This document shows, one piece after another, positions 11,406 through 24,792 of a stretch of DNA of 64,000 nt. Both the position numbers and the translations under genes were made by a program. Origin of the DNA: Equus caballus (lineage: Eukaryota; Chordata; Mammalia; Perissodactyla; Equidae); the NCBI RefSeq assembly GCF_041296265.1, contig NC_091695.1:18149001-18213000 (forward strand). Direction: 5' to 3'. The notes beneath the pieces are model-generated. The model was not told where the DNA came from. It was given only the letters and a program-made list of their open reading frames with translations, and made no database searches. Each line of letters opens with the position of its first letter. The first letter of the stretch is position 1.

Positions 11406-12897
11406 TTCATGCTTTCTCACCAAACGTTTTATAATACCTAACACTGACCAGCACAGTGAATACAAAGATGCATAGATCATAAGACTAAAGCACAATATTC
11501 TAATGCAAATCATTTACCTAGATAGTGAACTGGGTTTAAATGTTCCAGTATCCTGGAAAATTCCACAGTCAGGCATAAGAGTCAAATTTGGAAGGAATAA
11601 GATTTTTATATATCAGAATACAGCTTTAGCAAATGAATTAAAGAAATGAGTAAACAATAAATCACACAAAACAAGCAGGAAACTAATCAGTAAGAGAATC
11701 TTTGTCTTAAGGATTTTTTTAATAGCTTGCTTTTTTAAAATCTAATAAGCTTTCTTGTTGATATTTCTCATTGTTTCCCCCATTTCTCCTCTGTTAATTA
11801 GCTTACATTTTCAGAATCTTTAATTTTCTGGAGATGTTTAATGACAATTCTGAAAGTTTTCTTAGTGATACTCCCAAGAGAACCGTAAAATCATATAACA
11901 AGAATAATAATAAGTTTAAAATGATTTAATCTTCTCAACAATTGTAAATATAGCCATATTTATCCCTCCTTTAATATATAAAATAATTGAAGCACCAAGA
12001 GATATAATAAATTAATGGTGCATATTTAATAAGGAGTAGATCCTGGACTTCAAACTGTCTTTAGATTTTAAGTCCATTTCCCTTGCTTTGTTCTTTAATG
12101 CATTTCTAAATTTCCCTTTACCCTTTCTTTCCCACTTTCTTTGTTTCTTGCTTCATTTTTTCTTCTCGCTCTCTCAGTAAATGCTTTGTGAGTGTTTATT
12201 TTTTTGTCAGCACTAGGGACACAAAAATGCATAAGATTACAATAGTGGTAAGACAAATTTTTGCCTTCAACGACCCACACTCTTAAATAAAGAGTGGTAA
12301 GTGTGAGACAATGTGGAGAGTGCTATAATGGACATTTAGCACAGTCTCTGACATTGGAGGAGGTCACAACACCATTTTTCAGCCTGGAGGGAGGGAAGAA
12401 GACTCCAGACAGGTAAAGTAGGAAAAGGTATAGCTCATGAAAGGATATTTATATACCTTTGAGTTTATTTGTATGACAAATTAGTAGAACAAGATGGATT
12501 TTTCACTGGCAAACAGGTCCAGCCATTTTGGGGTAAAATACATGCCTCTTTGGGTATTTGTGAATGTGCCACTTATATGACCATATGGTGGATTGGCTCT
12601 TAAAATTTGATGTATACTATTTTTATTTTCTTATTTTAAAAGTTACACATTTTTACTGTAGAAAATTTTAAAAAATAAAGAAATCATGAAGGAGAAAGTT
12701 AATACGAACTTTATTGTCACATTTATGAATCTGAAAAATGAAACAGTTCATCTGGTTTTGTGTTTACTTTTGCCTTCTGTAAAACTAGAAAAAATAAATC
12801 ATTCTATGGATATTTAGGCATTAAGTGAAGGTGTTATTATTAAGGGTGAGTGTGACTTCTTTTTACAGGAAAATCACTTGTCTCTTCAACTGAACTG
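11406..12897. other. Gene-free flank upstream of OR4C pseudogene
   Basis: No gene is seen. About 11930-12080 resembles a decayed reverse MIR. The rest is AT-rich unique-looking sequence. A candidate 3' splice site for the OR coding exon, cttctttttacag, lies at about 12857-12869, 28 bases before the pseudogene ATG. Confidence 0.4.
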
Positions 12898-13805
12898 ATG
12901 AAGAGGATGAATAACATGACAGAAGTCATCCTCCTGGGCTTGACTCAAAATATGGAACTTCAGAAATTTTCATTTCTTGTGTTCTTAATTGCCTACTTGA
13001 TCACCTTGGCAGGCAACCTGCTTATTATGATCACTATCAGCACCAATAAGGTCCTAGGATCCCCCATGAACTTCTTCCTGTCTTACTCATCACTTATAGA
13101 TGGCTACTGTTCTTGCTCCATGACCCTTTAAATGCTAGCTGACACTCTTTTTCTAAGAAAAGTTATTTCCTTTAAGGAGTGTATGACTCAAGTCTTTGCT
13201 GTGTATATTTTTGGTGCTGCTGAGATCATCCTTCTCACAATGAGGGCCTATGACCTCTATGTGGCCTCTTCAATCCCCTGCACTATAGGACCATATTGAG
13301 TGGACAGATGTATAACCTTCTTGTGAGAGTGACCTGGGCTGGAGCCTTTGTCCTTGAAACCATTTAGATCCTCTTCACAGTCTAGCTGCCCTTCTGTGAC
13401 CCCAATGTCATAGATCATTTCATGTATGAATTTAACCCTCTGTTGAAACTCATCTTCATGGACATTCATACCTTTGGTCTCTTTGTTTGTCCAATAGTTG
13501 ATTCTTCTGCCTGTTAAACTTACTCTTTTTGATGATTTCCTATGTGGTCATGTTGCACTGTCTAAGGACCTATAGTTTGGAGGGGAGACACAAAGCCCTC
13601 TCCATCTGTCTCTCCCATCACCATGGTCATTTTATTATTTGTGCCCTGCATATTTGTGTATCTGTGTCCAGTAACCAACTTCTCCATTGATAAAGCTGTG
13701 GCTATGTTTTATACCATGATAACTCCTTTGTTAAATCCTTTCATCTACACACTCAGAAAGGCAGAGGTGAAAAATGCTATAAAGAAGCTCTGGGTCAAAA
13801 GGTGA
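12898..13805 (+). pseudogene. Olfactory receptor pseudogene, OR4C-like
   Basis: An OR coding exon of normal length (about 900 bp) with several lesions. ATG at 12898 (alternatively 12907) opens MKRMNNMTEVILLGLTQN, then TM1 (AGNLLIMITI) and TM2 with SPMNFFL in place of PMYFFL. A TAA at 13129-13131 falls where OR4C proteins have a lysine (the PKMLADTL segment). The frame then continues through ECMTQVF and AEIILLTMRAYDLYVA, so the DRY box reads D-L-Y, losing the G-protein-coupling arginine. A deletion follows near 13267, removing the AIC segment. Further stops occur near 13365 and 13380, with frame disruption around 13495. The end is open (13623-13805: [32 protein letters not shown]). Its 3' flank matches that of the relic at 37112-37845, so the two are sister copies. 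Confidence 0.92.
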
Positions 13806-14039
13806 CTTCAATGGAGAAATTCTTGCAATAGCATAAAATGATGTTGGTTTTCTAATGGCAAAGAGAAAATAATATAATTTCTATTTTGGGAAGCCAAGTG
13901 AACAGTATACTTAAAAGTAGGTTGATGTTGGCATATAAGCCCACTGAGGAAAGGCCAAGGCAGGAAATTATTGATCATTTAAAAATATCCCCTTTAGGTT
14001 TATTTATTGCTCATTTTGTTGTTAAACTTTGGTGTACTT

Positions 14040-14157
14040 TCAGAATCACTTGGAATTCTTGTTAGAATGCACATTTCCAGTATACAGCTCTAGAGATTCT
14101 AATTCAATAGGGCTGTTGTAGACTGGCGTATCTGAATTTTAAACTTGTAAGGATGCG
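14040..14157 (+). mobile_element. MER5A-like DNA transposon relic (hAT-Charlie, non-autonomous)
   Basis: cagaatcacttggaattcttgttagaa and agagattctaattcaatag fit the MER5A pattern. The copy is cut at about 14158 by the older L1. A matching copy lies at 38080-38250 behind the sister OR4C relic, so it was present before those two OR copies split. Confidence 0.55.
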
Positions 14158-14900
14158 CATTGATCTTGGGAGAAGATCGGATGAACACAGTGAGAACATC
14201 AACAAAGACCTGGAAAAAATATAAAAGAACCAATCAGAAATGAAGAATACAATACTGGAAATCAAAAATTCACTAGATGGATTCAATAGCAGAGTAGAAG
14301 ATGCAGAAGAATGGATCAATGAGCTGGAAGAAAGACTAGAGGAAATCATCCCAAGTTGAACCAATAAAAGAGAAAAGAATTAAAAAGAATGAGAAGGGTC
14401 TAAGGGAAATCTGGGACAACATGAAGCATGTTAATATTCGGTATTATAAGTGTCCTAGAAGGAAAAGACATAGACAAAGGAGTAGAGAATCTGTTTGAAG
14501 ACATAATAGCTGAAAACATTCCTAACCTAAGGAAAGAAACAGACATCCAAGTGCAGGAAGCACAGAAAGTACCAAAGAAGATAAACACAAAGAGGTCCAC
14601 ACCAAGACACATTGTAATAAAAATGTCAAAAATTAAAGACCAAGAGAGAATCCTAAGAGCTGGAAGAGAAAGGCAATAAGTGGCATACAAAGGAAACCCC
14701 ATAAGACTATTGGCTGACTTCTCAGGCAAAACCTTGCAGGCTGGAATGGAGTGGCAGGATATATTTAAAGTGTAGAAAGGAAAAAGTCTGCAGCCAAGAA
14801 TACACTACTCAGCAAGGTTTTCACTCAGAATGGAAGGAGAGAAAATGAGTTTCCCAAAAAGGCAAAAATTTAAAAGAGCTGATCAACAAGAAACCAGTTT
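14158..14900 (+). pseudogene. Older L1 ORF1 relic
   Basis: Open piece 14428-14679 (83 codons) carries the RRM start IFGIISVLEGKD, IAENIPNLRKE and the HIVIKMSKIKDQERILRA helix. The coiled-coil part upstream (14200-14360, ENPSLDGF...ELEERLEEI on the + strand) is still legible but in another frame. It is not functional. Confidence 0.8.
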
Positions 14901-15323
14901 TACAGGAAATGCTAAAGTGGCTTATTTAAGTGGGAAAGAGAAGACTACAAATAGGGAAAGGAAAATTATCAAATGAGACAATAAAATCACTGCGAAAGGC
15001 AAAAATACAGTAAAGGTAGCAGATCAACCACCAATGAAGATAATATGGAACTCAAAAGACAAAAGTAGTAAAATTATCTATTTCAATGACAAGAAGGTAA
15101 AGGATGCACACACACACACAAATAAGAGGTTAGCTATGATATCAAAAACACAAAATGTGGGAGGAGGGGAGCAATGGTAGAGTTTGTAGAAAGAGCTCAA
15201 ACTAAAGAGACTATCAACTCAATATAGATTGCTATAGACACAGATCATTGTAGATGAACCTCATCGTAGTCACAAACCAGAAACCTATATTAAATACACA
15301 AATAATTAAGAGAAAGGAACCTA

Positions 15324-15566
15324 GGGGCTGGCCCAGTGGTGCAGAGGTTAAGTGCACACATTCCACTTTTCAGTGGCCTGGGGTTTGCCTGTTCAGATCC
15401 TGGGTACAGACATGGCACCGCTTGGCATGCCATGTTGTGGTAGGCATCCCACATATAAAGTAGAGGAAGATGGGCATGGATGTTAGCTCAGGGCCAGTCT
15501 TCCTCAGCAAAAAGAGGAGGATTGGCAGTAGTTAGCTGAAGGCTAATCTTCCTCAAAAAAAAAAAA
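15324..15566 (+). mobile_element. ERE SINE, well preserved
   Basis: A complete head-to-tail ERE: ggggctggcccagtggtgca at the start (tRNA-like A box region ggttaagtgcac), the inner ttagctcagggccagtcttcc block, a second ttagctgaaggctaatcttcc block, and a pure A tail (about 14 A). Flanking duplicates are gaaaggaaccta (15312-15323) and gaagggaaccca (15569-15580), with two differences. It lies in the inter-ORF part of the older L1. It would have been transcribed by RNA polymerase III and moved by L1 enzymes. Confidence 0.95.
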
Positions 15567-15679
15567 AAGAAGGGAACCCAAACACAATACTAAAGAAAGC
15601 CATCAAGCCACAAGGAAAGAGAGAAAGACAAGAAAATAGGAACAGAACTACTTAAATACCCAGAAACAAGTAACAAAAT

Positions 15680-18600
15680 GGCAATAAGTACATACTTATC
15701 AATAGCTACTTTAAAGGTCAATGGACTAAATGCTCCAATCTAAAGGCATCAGGTGGCCAATTGAATTAATAAAAAACAAGACTCATATATATGCTTCATA
15801 CAAGAGTCACGTTTTAGACCTAAAGACACTCACAAACTGAAAGTGAATGTTTGAAAAAGATACTCCATGCACATGGCAAAGAAAAGAAAACTGGGGTAGC
15901 TGTACTTATATCAGAAAAAACAGACTTTAAAACAAAAAATGCGAAAAGAGAAAAAGAAGGGCACTACATATTGATAAAGGGAACCATACAACAAGAGGCT
16001 ATAACACTTGTAAATATCTATGCCTTCAACATAGGAGCACCTAAATATATAAAGCAATTATTAACAGACATAAAAGGAGAAATAGACAGTAACACAATAG
16101 TAGGTGGATTTAACACTTCACTTATAACAATGGATAGATCATCCAAACAGAGGATCAATAGGGAAACATTGGCCTTAAATGATACAATAGACCAGATGGA
16201 CTTGTTAGGTATTTGTAGAACATTCCATCCAAAAATTGCAGAATACTCATTCTTTTCGAATGCACATGGAATATTCTCTAGGATTGATCACATATTAGGC
16301 CACAAAACAAGTCTCAATAAATTTAGGAAGATTGAAACAGCATCCTTTCTGACCACAAAAGTATGAAACTGGAAATCTACTACAGGAAGAAGATCAGAAA
16401 AGCCACAAGTATGTGGAGATTAAACAAAATGCTATTGAACGATGATTGGGCCAATGAAGAAAGCAAAGGAGAAATCAAAAATTATCTGGAGACAAATGAA
16501 AATGAAAATACAACATGCCAAAATCTATGAGATATAGCAAAAGGGGTTCCAAGAGAGAAGTTTATAGCAATTCAGGCCTACCTCACAAACAAGAAAAATC
16601 CCAGGTAAACAATCTAACAGTGCACCTAAAAAGAACTGGAAAAAGAAGAAAAATCAAGCTCAAAATCAGTAGGAGAAAAAAAATAAAAATCTGAGCAGAA
16701 ACAGATGAAATAGAGATTTTAAAATAACAGAAAAAAAATCAATGAAACAAGAGCTGGTTCCTTGAAAGCTAAACTAAATTGACAAACTCTTAGCTAAATT
16801 CACTAAGGAAAAAAGAATGAAGGCTCAAATAAATGAAATAAGAAATGATAGAGGAGAAATTAAAATGGACACCTCAGAAATGCAAAAGATTACAAGGTAA
16901 TACCATGAAAAGATATACACCAAAAAATTGGATAATCTGGAAGAAAAGGATAAATGCTTAGAAATTTACAACCTTCCAAAACTGAATCAAGAAGAAATAA
17001 AGCATTTGAATTGAACAATCACCAGTGAGAAAATCAAAACAGCAATCAAAAGCTTCCCCAAAATATAAGTCCAGGACCAGATGGCTTCCCTGCTGAATTC
17101 TAAAACATTCAAAGAAGACTTAATACCTATCCTTCTTAAACTCTTGTAAAAAATTGAAGAGGAGAGGAATCTACCTAATTCATTCTAGAAAGCCAACATT
17201 ACCATGATACCCAAACCAGACAAGGATATCACACAAAAAAAGAAAATTACAGGACAATATCACTGATGAACATTGATGCAAAAATCCTTAACAAAATAAT
17301 AGCTCATTGAACACAACAATGCATTAAAAATATCATACATCATGATCAAGTGGGATTTATTTTATGGATTCAGGGATCTTTCAACATCCACAAATCAATC
17401 AACATGATACACCACAGTAACAAAATGAAGAGTAAAAGTCACATGATCATCTCAATAGATGCAGAGAAAACATTTGAGAAGATCCAACATCCATTTATGA
17501 TATGAAATAAAAACAAAATGGGTATAAAAGGATAGTACCTCAACATAATAAAAGCCATATATGACAAACCCACCACTCTCATACCATTCTCAATGGAGAA
17601 ACACGGAAAGCTATCCCTTTAAGAACAGAAACCAGTCAAGGATGCCCACTTACATCACTAATTTCACATAGTATTGGAAGTTTTAACCAGTGCAATCAGG
17701 GAAGGAAAAGGAATAAGAGAAATCCAAATTGGAAAAGAAGAAGTAAAACTGTCACCATTTGAATATGACAAAATTATATATATGGAAAACACTAAAGAAT
17801 CTACAAAAAAACTTTTAGAAATAATAAATGAATGCAATCAATTTGCAGGGTACAAAATCAACATACAAAAATCAGTTGCATTTTTATACACTAACAACAA
17901 AGTAGCAGACAGAGAAATTAAGAATACAATCCCACTTACAATTGAAACAAAAAGAATAAAATATCTAAGAATAAATTTAGTGAAAGAGGTGAAAGATCTG
18001 TACACTGAAAACAATGTAAAAAATTGTTGAATGTAATCGAAGAAGACACAAAGATATAGCAGGATATTCTGTGCTCCTGGATTTGGACGAATTAACAGTT
18101 CACATATCCATACTTACTAAAGCAATGTACAGATTCAATGCAATCCCTCTCAAACTTCCAACATTTTTCACAGACATAGAACAAAAAATCCTAAAATTTA
18201 TGTGGAACAAGAAAAGACCCTGAATAGCCAAAGGAATCCTCTGAAAAAGGAATAAAGCTGGAGTTATCACACTCTCTGATTTCTAATTTTACTACAAAGC
18301 TATCAGAAACAAAACAGCATGGTACTGGCACAAAAACATACACACAGATAAATGGAATGGAATCAACAGCCAAGACATAAACCCACACATCTATGGACAA
18401 CTAATTTTCAACATGGGAGCCATGAAGATATAATAGAGAAAATAAAGTCTCTTCAATAAATGGAGTTGAGAAAACTGGACAGCCACATGCAAAAGAATGA
18501 AAGTAGACCATTATCTTATACCATACACAAAAATTAACTCAAAATGGATTAAATACTTAAATGTAAGACCTGAAGCCATTAAACTTCTAGAAGAAAACCT

Positions 18601-18988
18601 AAGTGGTACACTCTTCGACATTGGCCTTAGCAGCATATTTTCAAGTATTGTGCCTGACCAGGCTAGGGAAACAATGGAAAAAATAAACAAATAGGACTAC
18701 ATCAAATTAAAAAAGCTTCTGCACACCAAAGGGAACCATCAACAATAGGAAAAGACAAGCTAACAATGGGGAAAATATATTTTCAAACCATATATCCAAT
18801 AAGGGCTTAAGATCCTGAATGTACAAAGAACTCATACATCTCAACAACAAAAAACTAGCAACTCAATTAAAAAATGGGCAAAAGATCTGAACATATATTT
18901 CTCCAAAGAAGATATACACATGTCCAACAGGCACATGAAAAGATACTTAACATCATTAACTATCACGGAAATGCAAATCAAAATTACA
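15680..18988 (+). pseudogene. Older L1 ORF2 relic (endonuclease and reverse transcriptase)
   Basis: Largest open pieces are 15851-16366 (171 codons, endonuclease: LVNIYAFNIGAPKYIK, GGFNTSLITMDRSS where the family has GDLN, and RIDHILGHK) and 17674-18030 (118 codons, reverse transcriptase). At the FADD position the second piece reads FEYDKIIYMEN, so both catalytic aspartates are disturbed. The post-RT segment is open at 18497-18694. The C terminus continues after the nested insertions at 25130-25363 with CWRGSGEKG...HCWWEC. It is non-functional. Confidence 0.85.
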
Positions 18989-19048
18989 TGCACTGCTTGT
19001 TAAGCCATGCTGTCACAGGCATCCCACATATAAAGTAGAGGAAGATGG

Positions 19049-19640
19049 AATCTCGGGAGCAAAAAGGTGGGGTGAGCTGACCCAGGACACTCTCCCCTCC
19101 AAACTACAACCAAGGACTGGAAAAAAACTGAATTTCAGCTAATAAACCTAATGCCAGGATATCAGAGACCTACAGCATCAAAAAGACAGAGGACAGAGAC
19201 CCTGCTGCCGGCCTCGGAGGAGCTGGAATGGGGTAGGAGAGAACATTGCTCCTTCCCCTAGGGTCTGGGATCGCTGCCGCAGGTGTGGGAAGGAGCAGGG
19301 GAGGGGCTGCGCATCAGGGGATCTTCCAGGACACCCCCCACGGGTATAGTGGAAACCCGCTGATGGGGGAAAGCTTCCATGCGTGGGGACCCCATAAACC
19401 CAGAGGCCCGAGAGACCAGAGAACAGAACTGATCCGAATCCAGATCGGCATGCCAGAAAAACAGCCCCTCCTCCTGGCAAACCACGCTGTGCACCGCCAT
19501 GTTGCCTGAAGGTGGAGAGCTCAGAACACATGGCTCTTGACCCCCATCGAGTGGCGACAGGCTGTAACTGCAATGGGATTCTACCACCATGTGAAAAAAC
19601 TGCTCCTCTACCATCCAGCAATTTATAAAAGCTCCAGACC
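19049..19640 (+). promoter_or_regulatory. CpG-rich 5' UTR/promoter region of the younger L1
   Basis: Much richer in G, C and CpG than any other part of the window (for example ctgccggcctcgg, gggatcgctgccgcag, tcgagtggcgacag). L1 5' UTRs carry an internal RNA polymerase II promoter. That role is inferred from position and family, with no factor site read with confidence. Unlike the 4358 L1, no tandem monomers are evident. Two overlapping minus-strand frames (19178-19621 and 19258-19773) cross it. Confidence 0.6.
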
Positions 19641-20460
19641 AGAAGAAAAACAATAAAAACACAGAATTACGTCCTGAGGACTTGGAAATAGGTAAACTAA
19701 GTAAAAATGATTTCAGAGTAGCTATAATAAAAAAACTCAATGAGGTAGAGAGAAAGGTAGAGAAACAAGCCAACGAGTTCTGGAGTTACTTCACCAAAGA
19801 GATTGAAATTATAAAGAAGAATCAAACAGAATTACTAGAGATGAAAAACACAATGGACCAGATAAAATAGAATACGGATTCCCTGAATGCCCATGTAGAC
19901 ACCATAGAGGAGCAAATTAGCATAATCTAAGATAGACAGGCTAAATGGCTCCAAACAGAGGAAGAAAGAGAACTAAGAGTTAAAAAAATGAGGAAAATCT
20001 CTGAGAGATAGCAGATTCGATGAGGAGAAAGAATTTAAGGATCATAGGAATTCCCGAGAACGTGGAACAGGAAAATGGAGCAGAAAGTGTACTTAATGAA
20101 ATTATAGAAGAGAACTTCCCAAATCTAGGGATTGAGGGAGAAATGTGTGTAGAGGAAACTTTCAGATCTCCTAGATTTGTCAATGTAAAAAGACCTACTG
20201 CAGGCATATAGTAGTACAAATGGCAAAAATAAAAGACAAAGAAAGAATACTCAGGGCAGCAAGACAGAAGAAAATAACCTACAAAGGAACTCCTATCAGA
20301 CTTTCAGCGGATTTCTCTACAGAAACCTTACAAGCCAGAAGAGAATGGAGTGACATATTCAAAACTTTAAAAGATAAAAATCTTCAGCCAAGAATACTCT
20401 AGCAAAGCAAGAATATGCTTCAGATATGAGGGCGAAATTAAATCTTTTCCAGACAAACAA
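19641..20460 (+). pseudogene. Younger L1 ORF1 (RNA-binding chaperone), broken
   Basis: Three open pieces in order: 19682-19870 (coiled coil: LNEVERKVEKQANEFW, EIIKKNQTELLEMKN), 20020-20211 (RRM: NLRIIGIPENVE, IIEENFPNLG, SPRFVNVKRPT) and 20220-20402 (C-terminal domain: MAKIKDKERILRAARQKKI, PIRLSADFS, FKTLKDKNLQPRIL). Stops separate them: the TAG at 19868-19870 after DQIK, others in the segment up to 20010, and one near 20209. A TAG at 20400-20402 truncates the last domain. Few lesions compared with the other copies. Confidence 0.88.
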
Positions 20461-20961
20461 AAGTTAAGGGTATTTGTAACAAAAGTCCTCCACTACAAGA
20501 AATCCTCAAGAAGGCTCTCATACCTGAAAAAAGGAAAAAGGGAGAAAGGGGTCACAAACCACAGAGTAGGGAGACAGATAAATAAAACCAGAATAGAATA
20601 GCAAATAGTCAACTATAGCATTAGGATAAAGGTAAGGAAACTACCAAAGCAAAGATGATCTTATCACTCTAAATACAAACTCATAACACGAGTTGGAATA
20701 AGAAATGAAAATAATAATTTAGGAGGGGAAGAGCAAAGGGACTAAATCAGTCTAGGCCAAGTAAGCAAGAGACCACCAGAGAATAGACTATATTATACAC
20801 GAGATTCTAAATACAAACTTCAGGGTAGCTACTAAACTAAAAAACAGAACAGAGCCACAAAACATAAATAAGGAAAAATCTAAGAAACCCAGCATAAGAA
20901 ATTGCAGTATTAAATGGGTAGGCTAAAGCAAACAGGAAGAGAAACACAGGAAAACTAGATA

Positions 20962-23900
20962 ATGAGTGACAGATTGATAGCATTAAGTCCATATGCATCA
21001 GTAATCACTCTCAATGTGAACGGATTGAACTCTCCAATAAAAAGACACAGAGTGGCAAAATGGATTAAAGAACAAGATCCAACAATTTGTTGCCTCCAGG
21101 AAACACACCTCAGCCCCAAGGACAAACACAGGCTAAAGGGGAAGGGATGGAGGACAATACTTCAAGCTAATAGCAAACAGAAAAAAGCAGGTGTTGCAAT
21201 TCTTATATCAGACAAAGTGGATTTCAAAATAAGACAGGTAAAGAGAGACACAGAGGGGCAATATATAATGATCAAAGGGACACTTCATCAAGAAGAAATA
21301 ATGCTTATAATTATCTATGCACCCAACATAGGAGCACCAAGGTTCATAAAGCAACTATTAACAGACCTAAAGGAAGATGTTAAAAACAAGACAATAATAG
21401 TAGGGGACCTCAACACCCCACTCACATCAATGGACAGATCATCCAGACAGAAAATCAACAAGGAAATAGTGGAGCTAAACGAAAAACTAAAACAATTGGA
21501 CTTAATAGACACATGTAGATCAATCATCCTAAAACAGCAGAATACACATTCTTCTCAAGTGCACATGGAACATTCTCAAGGATAGACCATATTTTGGGAA
21601 ACAAGGCAAGCCTCTACAAATTTTAAAAAATTGAAATAATAACAAGCATCTTCTCTGATCATAATGCTATAGGGCTAGAAATTAATTACACGAAAAAAGC
21701 TGAGATAGGCACAAAGATGTGGAGACTAAACAACACACTACTGAACAAGCAATGAATCATTGAAGAAATTAAAGAGGAAATCAAAAAATACCTGGAAACA
21801 AATGGAAATGATAGTATTCCATACCAACTCATATGGGATACAGCAAAAGCTGTTTAACAGGAAAATTCATCGCAATACAGGCACATATTAACAAACAAGA
21901 AAAATCTCAAATAAGCAATCTTAAACTACACCTAACTGAACTAAAGAAAGAAGAACAAATAAAGCCCAAAGGCAGCAGAATGAGAGAAATAATAAAAATC
22001 AGAGCAGAAATAAATACTATTTAAATGAAAAAAGCGATCGAAAGGATCAATGAAACAAACGGCTGGTTCTTTGAGAAGATAAATAAAATTGACAAACCCC
22101 TAGCCAGACTTACAAAGAAAAAAATGGAGAAAGCTCAAATAAACAAAATCAGAAATGAAAGAGGAGAAATAACAACAGACTCTGCAGAAATACAACGGAT
22201 TATAAGAGAATACTACGAAAATCTCTATGCTAACAGAATGGATAACCTAGAGGAAATGGATAAATTCTTGGACTCCTACAATCTCCCAAAGCTCATTGAA
22301 GAAGAAGCAGACAATTTGAACAGACCAATCACAAGGAAAGAGATTGAAACAGCAATCAAAAACATCCCAAAGAATAAAACCTCAGGACCAGATGGCTTCC
22401 CTGGGGAATTCTACCAAACTTTCAGAGAGGATTTAATACCTATCCTTTTCAAGCTATTCCAAAAAATTATGGAGGATGGAACACTTCCTAACACATCCTA
22501 TGAGGCCAACATCATGCTGATACCAAAGCCTGACAAGGACACCACGAAAAAAGAGAACTACATGCCAATATCACTGATGAACATAGATGCAAAATTCTAA
22601 ACAAAATTTTGGCAAGCAGAATTCAGCAATTCATCAAAAGGATCATACATCATGATCAGGTGGGATTCATACCAGGGACACAGGGATGGTTCAACATCCG
22701 CAAATCAATCAACGTGATACACCACATCAACAAACTGAGGAATAAAAACCACATGATCATCTCAATAGATGCAGAGAAAGCATTTGACAAGATCCAACAG
22801 CCATTTATGATAAAAACTCTGAACAATATGGGCATAGAAGGGAACTACCTCAACATAATAAAGGCCATATATGACAAACCCATAGCCAACATCATACTCA
22901 ATGGGCAAAAACTGAGCACCATCCCCCTGAAAACAGGAACGAGACAAGGAGGTCCTCTATCACCACTCTCATTTAACATAGTACTGGAGGTCCTGGCCAG
23001 AGCAATCAGGCAAGAAAAAGGAATAAAGGGAATCCAAATAGGGAGGGAAGAAGTGAAACTCTCGCTGTTTGCAGATGACATGATCTTATACATAGAAAAC
23101 CCCAAAGAATCCATTGGAAAACTCTTAGAAGTAATCAACAACTACAGCAAAGTTTCAGGGTATAAAATCAATTGGCATAAATCAGTAGCATTTCTATATT
23201 CTAATAACGAACTAACAGAAAAAGAACTCAAGATCACAATAGCATTCACAATTGCAACAAAAAGAATAAACTACCTTGGGGTAAATTTAACTAAGGAAGT
23301 GAGGGACCTATATAATGAAAATTACAAGGCCTTTCTGAGAGAATTGGATGACGATATAAGGAGATGGAAAGACATTCCATGTACATGGATTGGAAGAATA
23401 AACATAGTTAAAATGTCCGTTCTACCTAAAGCAATCTACAGATTAGATGCCATCTCAATCAGAATCCCAATGACATTCTTTACAGAATTAGAACAAAGAA
23501 TCCTAAAATTTATATAGGGAAACAAAAGACCCTGAATTGCTAAAGCAATCCTGAGAAAAAAGAACAAAATGGGAGGCATCACAATTCTTGACTTTCAAAC
23601 ATAGTACAAAGCTACAGTAATCAAAACAGCATGGTACTGCTACAAAAACAGGTGCACAGATCAATGGAACAGAATTGAAAGCCCAGAAATAAAACCACAC
23701 ATCTATGGACAGCTTATATTCAACAAAGGAGCTGAGAGCATACAATGGAGAAAAGAAAGGCTTTTCAACAAATGGTGCTGGGAAAACTGGAAAGCCATAT
23801 GTAAAAGAATGAAAATCGACCATTCTTTTTCACCATTCACCAAAATAAAACTCAAAATGGATCAAAGACCTAAAGGTGAGACCTGAAACCATAAGGCTTC

Positions 23901-24792
23901 TAGAAGAAGACGTAGGCAGTACGCTCTTTGACATCATTATTAAAAGTATCTTTTCGGACACCATGTCTTCTCAGAGAAGGGAAACAATAGAAAGAATAAA
24001 CAAATGGGACTTCATCAGACTAAAGATCTTCTTCAAGGCAAACGAAAACAGGATTGAAACAAAAACAACCCACTAACTGGGAAAAAATATTTTGCAAGTC
24101 ATATATCTGACAAAAGCTTAATATCCATAATGTAAAAAGAGCTCTCACAACTCAACAACAAAAAATCAAACAACCCAATCAAAAAAATGGACTGGAGACA
24201 TGAACAGACATTTCTCCAAAGATATACTGATGGCCAATAGGCACATGAAAAGATGCTCATCATCACTGATCATCAGGGAAATGCAAATCAAAACTACACT
24301 AAGATATCACTTACACCCATTAGAATGACAAAAATATGTAAAACTAACAGTAACAAATGTTGGAGAGGTTGCGGAGAAAAAGGAACCCTCATACACTGCT
24401 GGTGGGAATGCAAACTGGTGCAGCCACTATGGAAAACAGTATGGAGATTCCTCAAAAAATTAAAAATAGAACTACCATACGATCCAGCCATTCCACTACT
24501 GGGTATCTATCCAAAGAGCTTGAAGTCAGAAATTCCAAAACTCCTATGCACCCCAATGTTCACTGCATCGTTATTTACAATAGCCAATACGTGGAAGCAA
24601 CCTAAGTGCCCATCAACAGATGAATGGATAAAGAAGATGTGGTATATATATATATACAATGGTATACTACTCAGCTGCAAAACAGAACAAAGTCATTCCA
24701 TTTGCAAGAACATGGATGGACCTTGAGGGAATTATGGTAAGTGAAATAAGCCAGTTAGAGAAGGATAATCTCTGTATGACTCCACTCATATG
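20962..24792 (+). pseudogene. Younger L1 ORF2 (endonuclease, reverse transcriptase, knuckle), broken
   Basis: ORF2 starts at the ATG at 20962 (MSDRLIALSPYASVITLNVN). The endonuclease is open for 207 codons with QETH (catalytic Glu) and GDLNTPLTSMDRSS (Asp, Asn). A frameshift near 21525 follows and RIDHIL and SDHNA lie in another frame. The reverse transcriptase is open in 22025-22600 (191 codons, [15 protein letters not shown]) and 22609-23517 (302 codons). The latter keeps the catalytic FADD at 23068-23079 and the thumb region. Lesions seen are a stop near 21623, another near 21755, frame loss near 21852, a TAA at 22022-22024, a base loss near 22597, and a TAG at 23515-23517. The C terminus with CWRGCGEKG...HCWWEC is open from 24253. 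The usual TGA is at 24790-24792. Confidence 0.9.

Noticed and set aside
11260-11513. Overlapping frames on both strands (S/F/L-rich and E/K/R-rich)
   Set aside because: Composition effect of a pyrimidine tract.
15324-15566. Possible tRNA gene
   Set aside because: The tRNA-like boxes belong to the head of an ERE SINE; no complete cloverleaf.
22845-23141. 98-codon minus-strand frame opposite the reverse transcriptase
   Set aside because: Shadow of the conserved RT domain on the + strand.
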